A stretch of 64,000 nt of DNA from Paraburkholderia sp. IMGN_8 (GTDB taxonomy: Bacteria; Pseudomonadota; Gammaproteobacteria; Burkholderiales; Burkholderiaceae): the NCBI RefSeq assembly GCF_038050405.1, contig NZ_CP150900.1, forward strand, positions 3,224,001 through 3,288,000, in the 5' to 3' direction. Below are positions 30,280-39,356 of the stretch, one piece after another; position 1 is the stretch's first letter, and each line of letters begins with the position of its first letter. The position numbers and the translations under genes are program-made. The notes under the pieces were generated by a model. The model saw only the letters and a program-made list of their open reading frames with translations. It made no database searches and was not told the origin of the DNA.

Positions 30280-30777
30280 ATGCCCGGTTCCCATGCCTCA
30301 CGCGGCGCTTTGCGCGTCGTCCTCGATTCCAATGTCTGGATCGATATTCTCGTGTTCGACGACCCGCACACGCGGCCGATCCGCGCCGCGCTCGAAAGCG
30401 GCGCTTTCGCCGCGCTGATCGACGCGCGCTGTCTCGCCGAACTCACCTACGTACTCGACTATCCGCAATTCGTGCATCGAAATGTCGACAAGGCGGCGGC
30501 TCTTGCCGTCGTCGCGCGCCTCGCGCAGCTGGTCGAACCTGCAGCGCCTGCGGAAGACACAAGGCCGCTGCCCAAATGCAAAGACTGCGACGATCAGAAG
30601 TTTCTCGAACTCGCGCACGCCGCGCAGGCCGACTGGCTGGTGTCGAAAGATCGCGCGGTGTTGAAGCTCGCCAAGCGTATCGCGCGCGACTTCGGCTTCC
30701 AGATCGCCCAGCCGGCGCCCTTCGTCACGTTAGTCGGCGCCTCTTTGACAGCCGCCGGCGAGCCCGCGCCCGCGTGA
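30280..30777 (+). CDS. PIN-domain protein, VapC-like (COG1569 type), no antitoxin partner
   Basis: A 165-residue PIN nuclease-fold protein of the family usually labelled putative toxin component. Acidic residues are at D16 (VVLDSNVW), E54 (CLAELTYVL), then in KCKDCDDQKFLELA and LVSKDRAVL, so the metal site looks intact. The KCKDC pair of cysteines is a feature of this subgroup. No small antitoxin gene lies upstream; the 57-base space to the yaaA start is too short. It may be a housekeeping RNase or a solitary toxin. The ATG at 30280 is the earliest; a strong ribosome site was not seen. Confidence 0.85.
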   Translation: MPGSHASRGALRVVLDSNVWIDILVFDDPHTRPIRAALESGAFAALIDARCLAELTYVLDYPQFVHRNVDKAAALAVVARLAQLVEPAAPAEDTRPLPKCKDCDDQKFLELAHAAQADWLVSKDRAVLKLAKRIARDFGFQIAQPAPFVTLVGASLTAAGEPAPA

Positions 30778-30904
30778 CCCCTGGCCGAATGGCCAACAGG
30801 GGGCCGATGGCGCGCACGCAACGCCGCGATTCCCTACAATCAGACTTTGTCCTTTTCGAACGACGTCTTTCGCCAACTCACACGCTTACGCTCCGGACAG
30901 CGCC

Positions 30905-32077
30905 ATGAATGCACCGCACGACACGCCCACGATTCCTTCGTTTCCGTCTCGCCTGCCGGATGTCGGCACGACGATTTTCACCGTGATGAGCGCGCTCGCC
31001 GCCGAAAAAGGCGCGGTGAACCTCGGCCAGGGCTTTCCCGACTTCGGCTGCGATCCTCGAATTGTGGATGCGGTCGCGAACGCCATGCGCGACGGCCACA
31101 ATCAATACCCGCCGATGGCCGGCGTCGCGCCGCTGCGTCAGGCGATCTCGGACAAGATTGCGAACCTGTACGGCCGCCGCTACGACGCCACCAACGAAAT
31201 CACCGTGACAGCAGGCGCTACGCAAGCGCTGCTAACCGCGATTCTCTGCTCCGTGCATCCGGGCGACGAGGTGATCGTGGTCGAGCCAACCTACGACAGC
31301 TACCTGCCGTCGATCGAACTGGCGGGCGGCAAGCCGGTGTTCGTCACGCTCGACGCACCTGATTACGCGATTCCCTTCGACAAGCTCGCTGCTGCGATAA
31401 CGCCGAAAACACGGCTGCTGCTGATCAACACGCCGCACAATCCGACCGGCACGGTCTGGCGCGCCGAAGACATGCGCAAGCTCGAAGAAATCGTGCGCGG
31501 CACCAATGTGCTGATTCTGTCGGACGAAGTGTATGAACACATGGTGTACGACGGCGCACCGCACGAAAGCGTCGCGCGTTATCCGGAACTGGCACAGCGC
31601 AGTTTCGTGGTGTCGAGCTTCGGTAAGACCTATCACGTGACGGGCTGGAAGGTGGGCTATGTGGCCGCGCCCGCCGCACTGACCGCCGAATTCCGCAAGG
31701 TGCACCAGTTCAACGTGTTCACGGTCAACACGCCGATGCAGATCGGTCTTGCGCAATACATGCGGGATCCGGCACCGTATCTGGATCTGCCGGCGTTTTA
31801 TCAGAAGAAGCGCGACTTCTTCCGCGCCGGTCTCGCGAATTCTCGCTTCAAGCTGCTGCCTTGCACAGGCACGTACTTTCAATGCGTCGACTATTCGGCG
31901 ATCAGCGATTTGCCCGAAGCCGAATTCGCGCAGTGGCTGACCAGCGAGGTCGGCGTCGCGGCGATTCCGGTGTCGGCGTTCTATCATGAGGCGCATGAAT
32001 CGGGCGTGGTGCGCTTCTGCTTTGCCAAGCAGGAAAGCACGCTAGCCGCCGCGCTCGACCGGCTGGCGCGGCTCTAG
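30905..32077 (+). CDS. Methionine aminotransferase (YbdL-like, class I)
   Basis: A 390-residue PLP aminotransferase of the YbdL/kynurenine-aminotransferase branch, which prefers methionine and aromatic amino acids. It has the start segment VGTTIFTVMSALAAEKGAVN followed by LGQGFPDF, NQYPPMAGVAPLRQAI, NTPHNPTGTVW, SDEVYEHMVYDG, and the PLP lysine K241 in SSFGKTYHVTGWKVGY. These match E. coli YbdL closely in motif order. Role: methionine salvage or transamination of 2-oxo-4-methylthiobutyrate. A TACAAT -10-like hexamer lies about 70 bases upstream. It is convergent with the GST gene. Confidence 0.9.
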   Translation: MNAPHDTPTIPSFPSRLPDVGTTIFTVMSALAAEKGAVNLGQGFPDFGCDPRIVDAVANAMRDGHNQYPPMAGVAPLRQAISDKIANLYGRRYDATNEITVTAGATQALLTAILCSVHPGDEVIVVEPTYDSYLPSIELAGGKPVFVTLDAPDYAIPFDKLAAAITPKTRLLLINTPHNPTGTVWRAEDMRKLEEIVRGTNVLILSDEVYEHMVYDGAPHESVARYPELAQRSFVVSSFGKTYHVTGWKVGYVAAPAALTAEFRKVHQFNVFTVNTPMQIGLAQYMRDPAPYLDLPAFYQKKRDFFRAGLANSRFKLLPCTGTYFQCVDYSAISDLPEAEFAQWLTSEVGVAAIPVSAFYHEAHESGVVRFCFAKQESTLAAALDRLARL

Positions 32078-32171
32078 GACGCCCCGCGCGATGCCGCGAA
32101 CGAATCCACGTTCCTCGCCATCGCGCGCAGCGTCCAAGGCGTGCGTTGCAAGCCTGCCCTCACGCCAGCGC

Positions 32172-32819
32172 TCAGGCCGCACGCGCCGCCGCGATATACG
32201 CCTTGCGGTCTTTGGTCACACGCTGCGCGGCCGGCCGGTCGTTGATCGCCTTCACATAGCTTTTCCAGTCGACGCCGGCGTCGAGCAGAAGATCGCGGCC
32301 GTAGATCGTCTGCGTCGCCATGCCCACCAGCGGCAAGCTGACATAACCCGCCGTATCGGCGACACTGAAACGCTCGCCGCGCAAATAAGGCCCGAACTTT
32401 GCGATTCTCTTGAAACCGGCGATGTGATGCGCGAGCAATTTCTCGACTCGCGCCTTGGTCGCGTCGGTCACCGTGCCGCCGAAGAACGCTTCCTTGTAGA
32501 GATTGCGCGCGGTCAGTTCGAGATGCACGTCGACGAACATGATCAGTTCGCGCTCTTTGCCCGCCTCCCACGGGTCCGGCGAGAAGATGGCCTTGTCGGG
32601 AAAACGCGCGGCCAGATAGTCGACGATGCATTGCGACTCGCACAGATCGCCGTGCTCGGTCTGGATATAAGGCACCTTGCCGAGCGGCGAATGCTCGAGC
32701 ATGGCCTCTTCCTGGCTCGGCAGCACAGACACTTCCTCGAACGGAATGCCGTGTTCGAGCAGCACGAACTTCACTTTGTTGTAGTAATTGGACAGCGCGA
32801 AACCGCACAGCTTGATCAT
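32172..32819 (-). CDS. Glutathione S-transferase family protein
   Basis: A 215-residue cytosolic GST: N-terminal thioredoxin-like domain (MIKLCGFALSNYYNKVKFVL, SPLGKVPYIQ with the cis-proline, and the glutathione-binding ESQCIVDYL), linker, then an all-helical domain ending with FSVADTAGYVSLPLV. The frame opens 66 bases upstream, but the ATG at 32819 is preceded by AAGGAGA and gives the proper N-terminus. The cysteine at position 5 or serine at 10 could act at the active site. Substrate unknown. It is divergent from the acyl-CoA operon across about 125 bases. Confidence 0.9.
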   Translation of the reverse strand: MIKLCGFALSNYYNKVKFVLLEHGIPFEEVSVLPSQEEAMLEHSPLGKVPYIQTEHGDLCESQCIVDYLAARFPDKAIFSPDPWEAGKERELIMFVDVHLELTARNLYKEAFFGGTVTDATKARVEKLLAHHIAGFKRIAKFGPYLRGERFSVADTAGYVSLPLVGMATQTIYGRDLLLDAGVDWKSYVKAINDRPAAQRVTKDRKAYIAAARAA

Positions 32820-32897
32820 CGGGTGTCTCCTTCCTTCGGGTTGTTGGGACCGCTCGCCAGACTCAATGCGGCGGCCTTCGATCAATCATCCAGTAAA

Positions 32898-32917
32898 TTG
32901 CACGATCGTGCTATTCT
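32898..32917 (+). promoter_or_regulatory. Extended -10 promoter with TetR-type palindrome before the acyl-CoA operon
   Basis: The palindrome GCACGATCGTGC (32900-32911) overlaps an extended -10, TGCTATTCT (TG at 32909-32910, hexamer 32912-32917). The predicted start point is near 32924, making an ATG at 32927 nearly leaderless, so the ATG at 32945 is the better start. The dyad resembles operators of TetR-family repressors of fatty-acid catabolism; that link is inference. Confidence 0.6.
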
Positions 32918-32944
32918 AAAATAACCATGGAGTCGAGCATCACA

Positions 32945-34501
32945 ATGACCTCTCGCAATTACAGCATCGAGACTATCGGCATTGTCGGAACCGGCGCAAT
33001 GGGCCGTGGTATTGCCCAGATCGCCGCGCTGGCGGGCCTCACCGTGCGTCTTTACGACACGAACCCCGCCGCGATCGGCGCCGCGCGCGACTACCTTGCC
33101 GAGACTTTCGCCAGGTTGAGCGCCAAAGGCAAGCTCGACCAGGCCCGCTCGCTCGCCGCGTTAGCGAACGTGAGCGGCGCACAGGCCATCGGCGATCTGG
33201 CCGATTGCGAACTGGTCATCGAGGCGATCGTCGAAAAGCTCGACGTGAAGCAGGCCCTCTTCCGCGAACTCGAAACGGTGGTGAGTGGCCACTGTGTGCT
33301 GGCTTCGAACACGTCGTCGCTGTCGATCACGGCGATCGCCGCGGGTTGCACCGATCCGTCGCGCGTGGCCGGTTACCACTTCTTCAATCCCGTGCCGTTG
33401 ATGAAGGTCGTCGAAGTGATCGACGGTCTGCGCAGCGATCCAGCCGCCGGCGACGCGTTGATGAACCTCGCCCGCCGCATGGGCCACACGCCGGTACGTG
33501 CGAAGGACATGCCCGGCTTCATCGTCAATCACGCCGGCCGCGGGATGAATACCGAAGGCTTGCGCGTGGCGGGCGAAGGCGTCGCGAGCTTCGCCGACAT
33601 CGACCGCATCATGCGCGAGCAAGCGGGCTTCCGGCTCGGGCCATTCGAACTGCTCGATCTGACCGCGCTCGACGTGTCGCATCCGGTGATGGAATCGATC
33701 TATCACCAGTTCTATGAAGAGCCCCGCTTCACGCCGTCGCCGATCACCGGCACGCGGCTCGCGGGCGGCCTGATCGGCCGCAAGACCGGCGAAGGTTTTT
33801 ACCGCTACGAAGACGGCAAGCAGCAAGTGCCCGCCGAAGCGCCTGCGCCAACTGAACTGCCTAAAAGCGTGTGGGTCAGCAAGCGTTATCCGGAAGCGCG
33901 CGAGGCGGTTGTGCAACTGGTCGCCAAAGCCGGCGTGACGCTCGACGAAGGCGCCGCCCCCGCCGCGGATTCGCTGATCGTCGTGACACCGTTCGGTCAC
34001 GACGCGACCACCGCCGCCGTCGACGAAGAGCTCGATGCGAGCCGCGTGGTCGCCTTCGACGCACTATTCCCGCTGGTCGGCGCGCAACGCCGCACACTGA
34101 TGACGACGCCCGCCACGACTCTCGCCGCACGCAACACCGCGCACGCGCTGTTTGCCGCCGACGGCATCCCCGTCACCGTGATTCGCGATTCGACCGGCTT
34201 CGTTGCGCAACGCGTGGTGGCGACGATCGTCAACATCGGCTGCGATATCGCGCAAAAGCAGATCGCCACGCCCGAAGATATCGATCTCGCCGTGACGCTC
34301 GGCCTCGGCTATCCGCGCGGGCCGCTCGCACTCGGCGATGTGCTCGGTGCGAAAACGATCCTGACGATCTTGCGCAATATCTTCAGTGTGCTCGGCGATC
34401 CGCGCTACCGTCCGTCGCCTTGGCTCGCACGGCGAGCGCAGCTCGGTCTGTCGCTGACCCAACGCGACGCTGCCGATACCCAAACGGAGACGCAACAATG
34501 A
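32945..34501 (+). CDS. 3-hydroxyacyl-CoA dehydrogenase (PaaH/PaaC-type, two C-terminal domains)
   Basis: A 518-residue 3-hydroxyacyl-CoA dehydrogenase. The Rossmann loop is GTGAMG (15-20), SNTSSLSITAIA follows, and the catalytic histidine is H145 in YHFFNPVPLMKVVEV. After the first C-terminal domain (about 190-285) there is a linker and a second pseudo-Rossmann plus C-terminal domain, as in PaaH-type enzymes of about 500 residues. It oxidises (S)-3-hydroxyacyl-CoA with NAD. I chose 32945 over 32927 because of the promoter position and a GGAG between them. Its TGA overlaps the next start (ATGA). Confidence 0.92.
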   Translation: MTSRNYSIETIGIVGTGAMGRGIAQIAALAGLTVRLYDTNPAAIGAARDYLAETFARLSAKGKLDQARSLAALANVSGAQAIGDLADCELVIEAIVEKLDVKQALFRELETVVSGHCVLASNTSSLSITAIAAGCTDPSRVAGYHFFNPVPLMKVVEVIDGLRSDPAAGDALMNLARRMGHTPVRAKDMPGFIVNHAGRGMNTEGLRVAGEGVASFADIDRIMREQAGFRLGPFELLDLTALDVSHPVMESIYHQFYEEPRFTPSPITGTRLAGGLIGRKTGEGFYRYEDGKQQVPAEAPAPTELPKSVWVSKRYPEAREAVVQLVAKAGVTLDEGAAPAADSLIVVTPFGHDATTAAVDEELDASRVVAFDALFPLVGAQRRTLMTTPATTLAARNTAHALFAADGIPVTVIRDSTGFVAQRVVATIVNIGCDIAQKQIATPEDIDLAVTLGLGYPRGPLALGDVLGAKTILTILRNIFSVLGDPRYRPSPWLARRAQLGLSLTQRDAADTQTETQQ

Positions 34502-35286
34502 GCGCTGAACTGCTGACTTCGCGCCCGACCGAAAGCGAATCGACTCTGGTCCTCACGCTGTCGAACCCCGGCGCCCGCAACGCGCTGCATCCGGACATGT
34601 ACGCCGCCGGCATCGAAGCGCTCGACTCGGTGGAACGCGATCCGTCGATCCGCGCCGTCGTGATTAACGGCGCGGACCAGTTCTTCTGCGCCGGCGGCAA
34701 TCTGAATCGCTTGTTGGAAAACCGCGCAAAAGATCCGTCGGTGCAGGCGGAAAGCATCGATCTGCTCGGCGAATGGATTTCGGCGCTGCGTCTGTCGTCG
34801 AAACCGGTGATCGCCGCAGTCGAAGGCGCCGCCGCGGGTGCGGGTTTTTCGCTGGCGCTCGCGTGCGACCTGATCGTCGCCGCGGACGACGCCAAGTTCG
34901 TGATGTCGTACGCGCGCGTCGGCCTGACGCCGGATGGCGGAGGCTCATGGTTTCTCGCGCAGGCTTTGCCGCGTCAGCTGGCAACTGAAGTGCTGATCGA
35001 AGGCAAGCCGATCGGCGCCGCGCGTTTGCATGATCTAGGCGTCGTCAACAAACTGGCGAAGGCCGGCGCCGTGCGCGATACCGCAGTGGCCTGGGCAGAC
35101 GAACTCGGCAAGATTTCGCCAAATTCTGTTGCGCGCATCAAAGGGTTGATCGGCGCAGCCGGCGCGCAGCCACTCGCGGAGCACCTGGTTGCGGAGCGCG
35201 ACAGTTTCGTCGCGTCGCTGCATCATCGTGACGGGCTCGAGGGGATTTCCGCGTTCCTCGAAAAACGCGCGCCGGTCTACAAGTGA
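34498..35286 (+). CDS. Crotonase-fold enoyl-CoA isomerase-like protein (PaaG type)
   Basis: A 262-residue crotonase. The oxyanion-hole segments are FFCAGGNL (62-69) and AAAGAGFSLALACD. The two glutamates of enoyl-CoA hydratases are absent: S118 and A139 occupy those sites. Instead D146 in GLTPDGGGSW sits where PaaG isomerases carry their catalytic aspartate, and FVMSYARVGL also matches PaaG. So it should act as a double-bond isomerase rather than a hydratase. The ATG overlaps the stop of the dehydrogenase gene, indicating coupling. Automatic annotation would call it enoyl-CoA hydratase. Confidence 0.88.
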   Translation: MSAELLTSRPTESESTLVLTLSNPGARNALHPDMYAAGIEALDSVERDPSIRAVVINGADQFFCAGGNLNRLLENRAKDPSVQAESIDLLGEWISALRLSSKPVIAAVEGAAAGAGFSLALACDLIVAADDAKFVMSYARVGLTPDGGGSWFLAQALPRQLATEVLIEGKPIGAARLHDLGVVNKLAKAGAVRDTAVAWADELGKISPNSVARIKGLIGAAGAQPLAEHLVAERDSFVASLHHRDGLEGISAFLEKRAPVYK

Positions 35287-35308
35287 ATAGAGCGTGAATA
35301 AAGGGACC

Positions 35309-36025
35309 ATGCCTGAATATCAACTCCCCAAACGCCGCCGCATCTTTCTGATGCGCCACGGCGACGTGACCTACTTCGACGACTCCGGCCGCGCGATCGA
35401 TCCCGAGACCGTGCCACTGAACGCAAACGGTCGCGAGCAGGCAAGCGCGGCAGGCCGCGTATTCGCCGAGCAGCAAGTCCGTTTCGATCGCGTGATCGTC
35501 AGCGGTTTGCCGCGCACGGTCGAAACCGCGCAGCGCGTATTGGCGCAAACCGGTCAACAGATTGAACTCGAGATCGAACCCGCGTGGCAGGAAATTCGCG
35601 GCGGCAAGCTGGGCAGCATTCCGCCGCAGGATATCGAAGCGGCATTTCTCGGTGTATTCGACGGCATCGTGTCGGAAAGCACACGCTTTCTCGACGGCGA
35701 AACTATCGGCGAGTTGTTCGATCGCGTGTTGCCCGCGGTGGCGGCGCTGCGCGAGGACACGTCGTGGGACACCGTGCTGCTCGTGCTGCACGGCGGCGTG
35801 AATCGCGCGATTCTGTCGCATGCGCTCACCGCCGGCGGACGCACCTTCTTCGGTCATCTGGCGCAGGCCACCGGCTGCATCAACGCGCTCGACGTCGGCA
35901 CCGCACCGCGCAACTGGGTGCTGCGCACGATCAACTATTCACCGCCGTCGCCGCTGCATCGCGACGTCCGCAATACGACGATGGAAATGCTCTACGCACA
36001 ATTCATTCATTACAAGCGTAGCTAA
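35309..36025 (+). CDS. Histidine phosphatase (phosphoglycerate mutase superfamily)
   Basis: A 238-residue histidine phosphatase. The nucleophile motif is MRHGD (R16-H17-G18), with SGLPRTVETAQRVL and the second histidine in VLHGGVNRAIL. The GTG at 35294 opens the frame earlier, but AAGGGA stands right before the ATG at 35309. It lies 22 bases after the isomerase gene and 20 before the kinase-like gene, all one direction. A phosphatase inside a beta-oxidation operon is unusual; with the neighbouring kinase it may act on a phosphorylated acyl-CoA or guard against dead-end phosphates. The substrate is not shown. Confidence 0.87.
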   Translation: MPEYQLPKRRRIFLMRHGDVTYFDDSGRAIDPETVPLNANGREQASAAGRVFAEQQVRFDRVIVSGLPRTVETAQRVLAQTGQQIELEIEPAWQEIRGGKLGSIPPQDIEAAFLGVFDGIVSESTRFLDGETIGELFDRVLPAVAALREDTSWDTVLLVLHGGVNRAILSHALTAGGRTFFGHLAQATGCINALDVGTAPRNWVLRTINYSPPSPLHRDVRNTTMEMLYAQFIHYKRS

Positions 36026-36045
36026 AACCGAACTGGAGGAGACAT

Positions 36046-37152
36046 ATGGTGCAAGCCACACAGACTGGCGAACCAGAACACAAACCGGATTATTCGGCCT
36101 TCGAGGGCACGCGCCCGGTCAACGAGCGGCAACGCTTCGACAGCGATGCGCTCGCCGCGTGGCTGGCCCAGCATGTCGACGGATTTTCCGGGCCGCTCAC
36201 GCTCGAGCAATTCGCCGGCGGCCAGTCGAATCCCACATTCAAACTGGTCACGCCGTCGTGCTCGTATGTGATGCGCGCGAAGCCCGGACCGGCCGCGAAG
36301 TTGCTGCCTTCCGCTCACGCCGTCGAGCGCGAATACCGTGTGATGCATGCGCTCGCCGACACTGACGTGCCGGTCGCGAAGATGCTCGCCTTGTGCGAGG
36401 ACGAAAGCGTGATCGGCCGGGCCTTCTACGTGATGGAGTTCGTCGAAGGCCGCGTGTTGTGGGATCAGTCGTTGCCTGGCATGACACCGTCGGAGCGCGC
36501 GGCGATTTACGACGAAATGAATCGCGTAATCGCCGCGTTGCATAGCGTCGACGTCGCGACAGTCGGCCTCGCGGATTACGGCAAACCGGGCAACTACTTC
36601 GCACGCCAGATCGGCCGCTGGAGCAAGCAGTACATCGCGTCCGAAACCGAACCGATCGACGCGATGCAGCGCCTGATCGAATGGCTGCCGCAGCATATGC
36701 CGGCAGAAACGAGCGAGCGCGCTTCGGTCGTGCACGGCGACTACCGGCTCGACAATCTGATCTTCCATCCCGACGAACCACGCGTGCTGGCGGTGCTCGA
36801 CTGGGAACTGTCGACGCTCGGCGATCCGCTCGCCGATTTCGCGTATCACTGCATGGCGTGGCACGTCGATCCGGCGCAGTTTCGCGGCATTGCCGGACTC
36901 GACTGGGCAGCGCTCGGCATTCCCGACGAAGCGCAGTATGTCGAGCGCTATTGCAAGCGCACCGGCTTCGAGATCCAAGGCGACTGGAACTTCTATCTGG
37001 CGTACAACATGTTCCGCATTGCCGCGATCCTGCAAGGGATTATGAAACGCGTCGTCGACGGCACCGCAGCCAGCGCGCAAGCGCTCGATGCCGGCCGTCG
37101 TGCCAGGCCGATGGCGGAGCTCGCCTGGCGCTACGCACAGAAGGTGCGCTAA
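36046..37152 (+). CDS. APH-type phosphotransferase (ACAD10/11 kinase-domain homologue)
   Basis: A 368-residue aminoglycoside-phosphotransferase-fold kinase. The ATP loop region is [12 protein letters not shown], catalytic H230-G-D232 is in [12 protein letters not shown], and the metal-binding DWE follows in [16 protein letters not shown]. This branch is fused to acyl-CoA dehydrogenase in animal ACAD10/11 and is the kinase LvaA in Pseudomonas putida levulinate degradation, where it phosphorylates 4-hydroxyacyl-CoA. The ATG at 36046 has GGAGGAG upstream. The next gene encodes the matching dehydrogenase, so a split ACAD10/11 pair is likely. Confidence 0.88.
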   Translation: MVQATQTGEPEHKPDYSAFEGTRPVNERQRFDSDALAAWLAQHVDGFSGPLTLEQFAGGQSNPTFKLVTPSCSYVMRAKPGPAAKLLPSAHAVEREYRVMHALADTDVPVAKMLALCEDESVIGRAFYVMEFVEGRVLWDQSLPGMTPSERAAIYDEMNRVIAALHSVDVATVGLADYGKPGNYFARQIGRWSKQYIASETEPIDAMQRLIEWLPQHMPAETSERASVVHGDYRLDNLIFHPDEPRVLAVLDWELSTLGDPLADFAYHCMAWHVDPAQFRGIAGLDWAALGIPDEAQYVERYCKRTGFEIQGDWNFYLAYNMFRIAAILQGIMKRVVDGTAASAQALDAGRRARPMAELAWRYAQKVR

Positions 37153-37214
37153 CCGAATTGGCGCACTCAGCTGCGCGCCCGATCAAACGTCATTCGTCAT
37201 CCGCGAGGTCATAC

Positions 37215-38474
37215 ATGAATTTCGATTACACCCCGAAGGTTCAGGCGCTGCGCGAGAAACTGCTCGCCTTCTTCGACGAGCACATTTATCCGAACGAACA
37301 AGCGTTCTACGCCGAAATCGCGCGCAATCGTCAGAACGGCAACGCATGGCTACCGACCGAACTCATCGAGCAATTGAAACTGAGGGCGCGTGACGCCGGT
37401 TTGTGGAATCTGTTCCTGCCCGAATCCGTGCGTGGTGCCGGTTTGACGAACCTCGAATATGCACCGCTGTGCGAGATCATGGGCCGCGTGCCCTGGGCGC
37501 CGGAAGTGTTCAATTGCAATGCGCCCGACACCGGCAACATGGAAACGATCGAGCGCTACGGCAGCGACGACAACAAGCGCGAATGGCTCGAACCGTTGCT
37601 GCAAGGTCAGATCCGTTCGGCGTTTCTGATGACCGAGCCGGAGGTGGCGTCGTCGGATGCGACCAATATCCAGACGAGCATCGTGCGCGATGGCGACGCC
37701 TATGTGATCAACGGCCACAAGTGGTGGTCGTCCGGCGCGGGCGATCCGCGCTGCAAGGTGTATATCGTGATGGGCAAGACCGATCCCGAAGCGCCGCGCC
37801 ATCAGCAGCAGTCGATGATTCTGGTGCCGGCAGACGCCACCGGCATCACCGTGCACCGCCCTCTCACCGTTTTCGGCTATGACGACGCGCCGCACGGCCA
37901 CATGGAAATAACGCTCGAAAACGTGCGCGTGCCGGCGGCCAATATGCTGCTCGGCGAAGGACGCGGCTTCGAGATCGCGCAAGGCCGCCTCGGACCGGGA
38001 CGGATCCACCACTGCATGCGTTTGATCGGTCTCGCCGAGCGCGCGCTCGAACTGATGGCGAAACGCTCGATGCAACGCGTCGCGTTCGGCAAGCCGGTCG
38101 CCGCGCAAGGCGTCACACAGGAACGCCTTGCCGAAGCGCGTTGCATGATCGAACAGGCTCGCCTCCTGACGCTGAAGACCGCATACATGATGGACACTGT
38201 CGGCAACAAGGGCGCGCGCGGCGAGATCGCGATGATCAAGGTGGTCGCGCCGAACATGGCGTGTCAGGTGATCGACTGGGCGATCCAGGCGCACGGCGGC
38301 GGCGGCGTCAGCGATGATTTTCCGCTGGCGTATGCTTACGCGTCCGCACGGACGCTGCGCTTTGCCGATGGTCCCGACGAAGTGCACCGCAACGCAATTG
38401 CCAAGCTTGAACTCGCGCGCCATATGGATGCGGGTGCAGCGGCTCGCGTGGAGTTGCCGATTACACGGGTTTGA
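37215..38474 (+). CDS. Acyl-CoA dehydrogenase, ACAD10/11 (LvaC)-like
   Basis: A 419-residue FAD acyl-CoA dehydrogenase of the long-chain/ACAD11 branch. It shows [51 protein letters not shown] and the C-terminal [18 protein letters not shown], all typical of ACAD10/11. In that group the partner kinase phosphorylates a 4-hydroxyacyl-CoA and this domain eliminates phosphate to give an enoyl-CoA. The frame is open far upstream inside the kinase gene, but the ATG at 37215, 62 bases after the kinase stop, gives the family N-terminus. Confidence 0.92.
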   Translation: MNFDYTPKVQALREKLLAFFDEHIYPNEQAFYAEIARNRQNGNAWLPTELIEQLKLRARDAGLWNLFLPESVRGAGLTNLEYAPLCEIMGRVPWAPEVFNCNAPDTGNMETIERYGSDDNKREWLEPLLQGQIRSAFLMTEPEVASSDATNIQTSIVRDGDAYVINGHKWWSSGAGDPRCKVYIVMGKTDPEAPRHQQQSMILVPADATGITVHRPLTVFGYDDAPHGHMEITLENVRVPAANMLLGEGRGFEIAQGRLGPGRIHHCMRLIGLAERALELMAKRSMQRVAFGKPVAAQGVTQERLAEARCMIEQARLLTLKTAYMMDTVGNKGARGEIAMIKVVAPNMACQVIDWAIQAHGGGGVSDDFPLAYAYASARTLRFADGPDEVHRNAIAKLELARHMDAGAAARVELPITRV

Positions 38475-38581
38475 GGTTGAACGCGTGAACTGAAGGATGG
38501 TTCTGGCGCTGCGAGATTGAGCTTGCACGCGGCGCCGTCGCCAGCAGCATCGTTCGATCTGTGCTCTAATTTTCGCCAGTT

Positions 38582-38603
38582 GCGGCGCCCTTTGCGGCGC
38601 CGC
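38582..38603 (+). terminator. Hairpin between the acyl-CoA operon and yfcG
   Basis: An eight-pair GC stem (GCGGCGCC/GGCGCCGC, loop CTTTGC) followed by TTTCAC. It could end the upstream operon, but a -10-like CTCTAATTT lies just before it, so it may instead sit in the yfcG leader. The T tail is short. Confidence 0.4.
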
Positions 38604-38626
38604 TTTCACGAAACAAAGGAGCCACG

Positions 38627-39328
38627 ATGATCGACGTCTATAGCTGGGCGACCCCGAACGGCCACAAAGTTCACATCATGCTCGAGGAAACCGGCCTTGC
38701 GTACACCGTGCACGGCGTGAACATCGGCACGGGTGATCAGTTCAAACCCGAATTCCTCGCCATCAGTCCGAACAACAAGATTCCGGCAATCGTCGATTCT
38801 GACGGCCCGAAGAGCGCCGACGGCAAGCCGTTTTCGCTGTTCGAATCGGGCGCGATTCTGATCTATCTGGCCGAGAAAACCGGCAAGTTCCTGCCCACCG
38901 ACCCGGCCGCGCGTTATGCAACACTGCAATGGCTGATGTTCCAGATGGGCGGACTGGGTCCAATGCTCGGACAAACGCATCATTTCCGCATCTATGCACC
39001 GGAGCCGATCGAATACGCGATCAATCGCTACACGAACGAGACGCGGCGCCTGTACGGCGTCATGGAAACGCAACTCGGCAAGACGCGCTATCTGGCGGGC
39101 AACGATTACACGATCGCGGATATCGCTGCATTCCCCTGGACACGCTCGTGGCAGAACCAGGGCATCGAACTGGACGCGTTTCCGAACGTGAAGCGCTGGC
39201 ATGAGGAAATCGCCGCACGTCCGGCGGTGGTGCGCGGCGTCGACGTGCTGGCGTCGGCCCGCAAACCGCTCATGGACGACGAGGCCAAAGAGATGCTGTT
39301 CGGCGCGACGCAATACGCGAAGCACTAA
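38627..39328 (+). CDS. yfcG: Disulfide-bond oxidoreductase YfcG (Nu-class glutathione transferase)
   Basis: A 233-residue Nu-class GST close to E. coli YfcG in sequence order: MIDVYSWATPNGHKVHIMLE, ISPNNKIPAIVD, SLFESGAILIYLAEKTGKF, QWLMFQMGGLGPMLGQ and HHF, then YTIADIAAFPW. YfcG binds two glutathiones and reduces disulfides such as 2-hydroxyethyl disulfide; TPN near residues 9-11 is the glutathione-stabilising motif in place of a catalytic cysteine. AAAGGAG precedes the ATG at 38627. It is flanked by two acyl-CoA operons but there is no sign of a shared function. Confidence 0.93.
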   Translation: MIDVYSWATPNGHKVHIMLEETGLAYTVHGVNIGTGDQFKPEFLAISPNNKIPAIVDSDGPKSADGKPFSLFESGAILIYLAEKTGKFLPTDPAARYATLQWLMFQMGGLGPMLGQTHHFRIYAPEPIEYAINRYTNETRRLYGVMETQLGKTRYLAGNDYTIADIAAFPWTRSWQNQGIELDAFPNVKRWHEEIAARPAVVRGVDVLASARKPLMDDEAKEMLFGATQYAKH

Positions 39329-39356
39329 TCTTTCTCCGCGGCGATCGACACGACGC

